Source: DATLCI01 sp046714215
Lineage (GTDB): Bacteria > Acidobacteriota > Terriglobia > Terriglobales > Acidobacteriaceae
Direction of reading: 5' to 3'
Length of the DNA: 19,559 nucleotides
Assembly: GCA_046714215.1 (NCBI GenBank)
Contig: JBKKBM010000144.1
Location: 1 to 19,559, forward strand
Part shown: in pieces, positions 17,282 to 19,559 of the stretch
Numbering within the stretch: the stretch's first letter is position 1
Layout: every line of letters starts with the position of its first letter
The notes under the pieces: generated by a model
The model's input: only the letters and a program-made list of their open reading frames with translations
Databases searched by the model: none
What the model was told of the DNA's origin: nothing
Position numbers and translations under genes: made by a program

Positions 17282-17330
17282 TAGCTATCGGCTTTCGGCT
17301 TCTAGCTTTTAGCTCTTAGCTCCTGGCTCT
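17282..17330 (-). repeat. Heptamer array, seven units (AGCYRAA-like on the minus strand)
   Basis: On the + strand: TAGCTAT, CGGCTTT, CGGCTTC, TAGCTTT, TAGCTCT, TAGCTCC, TGGCTCT, all exactly 7 bp. It lies 9 bp upstream of the glycerate kinase ATG, in its 5' leader and ribosome-binding region. Confidence 0.92.
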
Positions 17331-17358
17331 GGTTCAGGTTTGCTTTTATCTCTCTAAA

Positions 17359-17376
17359 GTTTTTGCTTTCTCTGTG
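17359..17376 (-). repeat. 18-bp exact copy of the block at 10742-10759
   Basis: GTTTTTGCTTTCTCTGTG occurs at both places. Here it is followed by TCGAATGTGTTC instead of the clean octamer array, as if that array had decayed or never expanded. Confidence 0.85.
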
Positions 17377-17396
17377 TCGAATGTGTTCTTGCTTTT

Positions 17397-17428
17397 CAAA
17401 TTACCAAATTATCCGATTACCAGATTTT
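17397..17428 (-). repeat. AT-rich octamer array, four units
   Basis: On the + strand: CAAATTAC, CAAATTAT, CCGATTAC, CAGATTTT in exact 8-bp register, possibly a fifth unit ACAATTCC. It ends 27 bp past the stop of the alpha/beta hydrolase gene (17455) in the gap before glycerate kinase. It is much more AT-rich than the surroundings. Confidence 0.8.
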
Positions 17429-17454
17429 ACAATTCCTCACTTTTTTCTCATTCC

Positions 17455-18102
17455 TCACCTCACAAAATGCTCCCCCACCCAATCCTCGATCGCCTTTTGC
17501 ATTCGCGGCAGTTGTCCCAGGAAGAAATGGTCTGCGCCCTCCACGATCACCAATTCTTTCGGCTCAGGCGCATTATCAAACGCCGCCAGTAAGGCAGCCT
17601 GCGGCGAGTACTGGTCATTGCCGCCACTCACAAACAGCTTTGGCTTCCGACAATCGCGCAGAAAGTCGTACGTGTAGGTCCGGCCATCCACCGCCACCGG
17701 TGTCCCCAGAGATATCACTCCCATCACCCGCTCGTCCGAACACGCCGCCCGCAGCCCCGTCGCCGCGCCGAAGGAAAAGCCCGCGAAGAGCAGCGGCAAC
17801 TTATATTCCTGATCGAGATACTCCAGCGCCGCGCGCACGTCGTCCACTTCCCCGCGACCCTCGTCATGCATGCCTTCACTGAGTCCGGCGCCGCGGAAGT
17901 TGAAGCGCAGCACGGGAAATCCGAACTTGCTCAGCGACTTCATCGCGTTGTACACCACTTTGTTATGCATGGTGCCGCCGAACAGTGGATGCGGATGGCA
18001 CACCAGTGCGGCATGGGTTGCCGCAGGCGTGCCCGCATTGAGCAACGCCTCCAGCCGGCCTACCGGCCCCGGCAACATCAACGATCTGATCTCACCCGCC
18101 AT
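17455..18102 (-). CDS. Alpha/beta hydrolase, COG2945-like
   Basis: 215 residues, a compact single alpha/beta-hydrolase domain without signal peptide. Nucleophile Ser110 in the elbow GFSFGA, acid Asp163 in SGGNDQYSP, His192 in GADHFFLG. The CHPHPLFGGTMHNKVV segment (35-50) and RFNFRGAGLSEG (66-77) are typical of the small cytoplasmic hydrolases grouped as COG2945, whose substrates are mostly unknown (esters or peptides). The ATG at 18102 is preceded only by a weak GAGCGAG. It could share a transcript with glycerate 2-kinase (181-bp gap with arrays between them). Confidence 0.88.
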   Translation of the reverse strand: MAGEIRSLMLPGPVGRLEALLNAGTPAATHAALVCHPHPLFGGTMHNKVVYNAMKSLSKFGFPVLRFNFRGAGLSEGMHDEGRGEVDDVRAALEYLDQEYKLPLLFAGFSFGAATGLRAACSDERVMGVISLGTPVAVDGRTYTYDFLRDCRKPKLFVSGGNDQYSPQAALLAAFDNAPEPKELVIVEGADHFFLGQLPRMQKAIEDWVGEHFVR

Positions 18103-18195
18103 ATTTCTCGCTCGTTCCTTCTTTTTTCTTGCCCGCCCTTGCTTTGATCCTTCTCTTGATCCGTCTTTATCCGCGGTTAAGTTTGTGACTTTGCC

Positions 18196-18225
18196 TTTAT
18201 CTGCGTTTTTCTGCGTTCATTTGCG
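18196..18225 (-). repeat. Decamer array, three units (CGCARAWRAA-like on the minus strand)
   Basis: On the + strand: TTTATCTGCG, TTTTTCTGCG, TTCATTTGCG, exact 10-bp spacing. A looser set (TCTTGATCCG, TCTTTATCCG) precedes it at about 18154-18173. It fills the divergent gap between the hydrolase and M20 genes, where promoters for both must lie. Confidence 0.85.
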
Positions 18226-18271
18226 GCCAACGCTTTTTCTCACGATTCTCATTCTAGGTTATCCTCGGTAC

Positions 18272-19303
18272 GTGGACCCATTCCAGCTAACCCGCGAACT
18301 CATCGACATCGAATCCATCAGCGGCAATGAAGGCGCCGTCGGTGAGTTCCTGTTGCGGGAATTGAAGTCCCTCGGATTCATCACCGCTAGGATGCCGGTT
18401 GACGACGCCGCGAACCGCTTCAACGTTTACGCCACCATCCCGGAGGCTCAGAATCCAGTCGTCGTCTTTTCCACTCACATCGACACCGTCCCTCCATTCA
18501 TTGCCTCCTCGGAAGACGACACCCGCATCTACGGGCGCGGCGCCTGCGACACCAAAGGCATCATCGCGGCTATGATCGCCGCCGCCATCCGGCTCAAAGC
18601 GGAGAAGGCGCCCATCGGCCTGCTCTTCGTCGTGGGCGAAGGGCGCGACAGCCTCGGTGCCCGCACCGCCAACGCCTCCACCACCATGACCGCTCGTCCA
18701 AAGTTTCTCATCAATGGTGAGCCTACCGAGAATCACATCGCTAGCGCCTCCAAGGGCGCGCTGCGCGTCGAGATCACCGCTCGGGGCAAGATGGCTCACT
18801 CCGCCTACCCGCACCTGGGCGAATCCGCCGTTGAGAAACTTCTCGACGCCCTCCAGCGCATCAAGTCCGTCGCACTGCCGGTCGATCCCGAGATCGGCCC
18901 CACCACGGTCAACATCGGCATCATCGAAGGAGGCCGCGCCCCCAATGTTATTGCTGATTTTGCCAAGGCGCAGCTCTTATACCGCACAGTCGGCCCCGTC
19001 GATAAGTTAAAGCAAGACTTGAAGGCTATGGTCGGTGACCTTGCCGAGCTGGAATGCGTCCTCGACCTTCCCTGCGTGAAGCTTCACACCTTCGCAGACT
19101 CACCCACTTTCAAGGCTCTCCCCACTTTCGTCGCCGCCTACACCACTGACATCCCCGCCCTCAGCACCTGGGGCGAGCCCATCCTCTTTGGTCCCGGCTC
19201 CATCCACGTGGCCCACACCGCCGGCGAGTTCATCGACAAACAGCAACTGCTCGACGCCATCGAGATCTACTACGCCATGGCGAAAAAGCTGTTCGCGTCG
19301 TAA
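18272..19303 (+). CDS. M20-family metallopeptidase (ArgE/DapE-like)
   Basis: 343 residues from the GTG at 18272 (first residues MDPFQLTREL, typical for the family). The frame is open far upstream, but that part translates the decamer array and the opposite-strand hydrolase gene. No strong ribosome site is seen; TAGGTT at about 18255 could be a -10 box giving a nearly leaderless message. Zinc-site motifs: His69 and Asp71 in STHIDTVPP, Asp93 in GACDTKG, catalytic Glu123 in VVGEGRDS, Glu150 in NGEPTEN, His315 in VAHTAGEF; dimerisation-domain RGKMAHSAYPH. The second Glu of the normal Glu-Glu pair, a bridging metal ligand, is Gly124. Family members remove acyl groups or cleave small peptides (acetylornithine, succinyl-diaminopimelate). 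The next gene starts 18 bp downstream. Confidence 0.88.
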   Translation: MDPFQLTRELIDIESISGNEGAVGEFLLRELKSLGFITARMPVDDAANRFNVYATIPEAQNPVVVFSTHIDTVPPFIASSEDDTRIYGRGACDTKGIIAAMIAAAIRLKAEKAPIGLLFVVGEGRDSLGARTANASTTMTARPKFLINGEPTENHIASASKGALRVEITARGKMAHSAYPHLGESAVEKLLDALQRIKSVALPVDPEIGPTTVNIGIIEGGRAPNVIADFAKAQLLYRTVGPVDKLKQDLKAMVGDLAELECVLDLPCVKLHTFADSPTFKALPTFVAAYTTDIPALSTWGEPILFGPGSIHVAHTAGEFIDKQQLLDAIEIYYAMAKKLFAS

Positions 19304-19321
19304 ACGATTTACACTTAAACC

Positions 19322-19559
19322 ATGCACGGCCCCACCAACTTATTAGCCAACGCTTCCTCCTCTTACCTTCGCTCGGCCATGCATCAACCTATTCGCTGGC
19401 ACGAGTGGGGAGAAGAAGCCTTTGCTACGGCCCAGCGCGAAAACAAACCCATCCTGCTCGACATCGGCGCCGTGTGGTGTCACTGGTGCCACGTGATGGA
19501 TCGCGAATCTTACGACAGCGCCGAAGTCGCCACCCTCATCAACGAGAATTTCATCGCCA
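19322..19559 (+). CDS. N-terminus of thioredoxin-domain protein (DUF255/YyaL-SSP411 family), cut by window end
   Basis: 79 codons are visible from the ATG at 19322; a second in-frame Met (residue 20, MHQPIRW) is an alternative start that fits the family's usual N-terminus better. The sequence HEWGEEAFATAQRENKPILLDIG followed by WCHWCHVMDRESY and VATLINENFIA is diagnostic of the Thioredox_DUF255 domain, which leads a large (about 600-700 residue) protein ending in a six-hairpin glycosidase-like domain. The CHWC pair resembles a thioredoxin active site, but the cellular role is not established. It follows the M20 gene by 18 bp and is probably co-transcribed. Confidence 0.9.
   Translation, partial: MHGPTNLLANASSSYLRSAMHQPIRWHEWGEEAFATAQRENKPILLDIGAVWCHWCHVMDRESYDSAEVATLINENFIA

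Noticed and set aside
17870..18271. Upstream extension of the M20 peptidase frame
   Set aside because: It translates the decamer array and the antisense of the hydrolase gene; the GTG at 18272 matches the family's N-terminus.

Overview
The window looks like an ordinary chromosomal stretch of a GC-rich, Gram-negative-type bacterium, most likely an Acidobacteriota (Terriglobia-like) genome or MAG. The main reasons are the gene mix (YVTN-propeller lipoprotein, DUF92 protein, TgpA-like transglutaminase, divergent membrane pyrophosphatase, ENPP-like phosphodiesterase, DUF255 thioredoxin protein) and the style of the intergenic repeats. The taxonomic call is an inference from memory of such genomes; there is no rRNA or other decisive marker here.

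Layout, left to right. (1) 1-452: C-terminal end of an unrecognised + strand gene with a 15-bp tandem repeat and a tail that reads through a hairpin-rich dispersed repeat. (2) 561-1850 (-): YVTN beta-propeller lipoprotein, divergent from 2015-2791 (+), a DUF92 membrane protein. (3) 2962-3966 (-): fabH from a TTG start, with the 4.5S SRP RNA gene (about 4038-4135, -) just upstream. (4) 4210-6483 (+): TgpA-like membrane transglutaminase. (5) 6625-9102 (-): membrane pyrophosphatase, closed by a clear terminator. (6) 9281-10600 (-): exported ENPP-like phosphodiesterase, and 10801-11193 (-): small exported coiled-coil protein. (7) 11342-13020 (+): MscS-type channel and an SDR protein 11 bp apart, followed by a membrane-anchored unknown (13119-13757, +). 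(8) 13932-14792 (-): beta-hydroxyacid dehydrogenase family, divergent from 14911-15825 (+), a NAPE-PLD-like metallo-beta-lactamase-fold hydrolase. (9) 15942-17273 (-): glycerate 2-kinase; 17455-18102 (-): COG2945-like alpha/beta hydrolase. (10) 18272-19303 (+): M20 peptidase, then 19322-end (+): start of a DUF255 thioredoxin-domain protein.

Most genes are single housekeeping or accessory functions in alternating orientation, with no large operon. Plausible functional links are the dehydrogenase (8) with glycerate 2-kinase (9) in a tartronate semialdehyde to glycerate to 2-phosphoglycerate route, and mscS-SDR as a two-gene transcript.

I see no convincing new multi-gene system. The most unusual signal is between the genes: a set of short tandem arrays with unit lengths of 6, 7, 8, 9 and 10 bp. 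All are purine-rich on the minus strand and sit in five different intergenic gaps, often within 40 bp of a minus-strand stop codon. A second class of intergenic DNA is hairpin (REP/BOX-like) elements at about 344-492, 2819-2952 and 6506-6540. At protein level, three enzymes have altered signature residues worth checking: SDR YxxxK replaced by SxxxR, M20 paired Glu changed to Glu-Gly, and the membrane pyrophosphatase with a divergent motif. No tRNA, rRNA, CRISPR array, insertion sequence or prophage was seen, and no gene-free stretch exceeds 300 bp.
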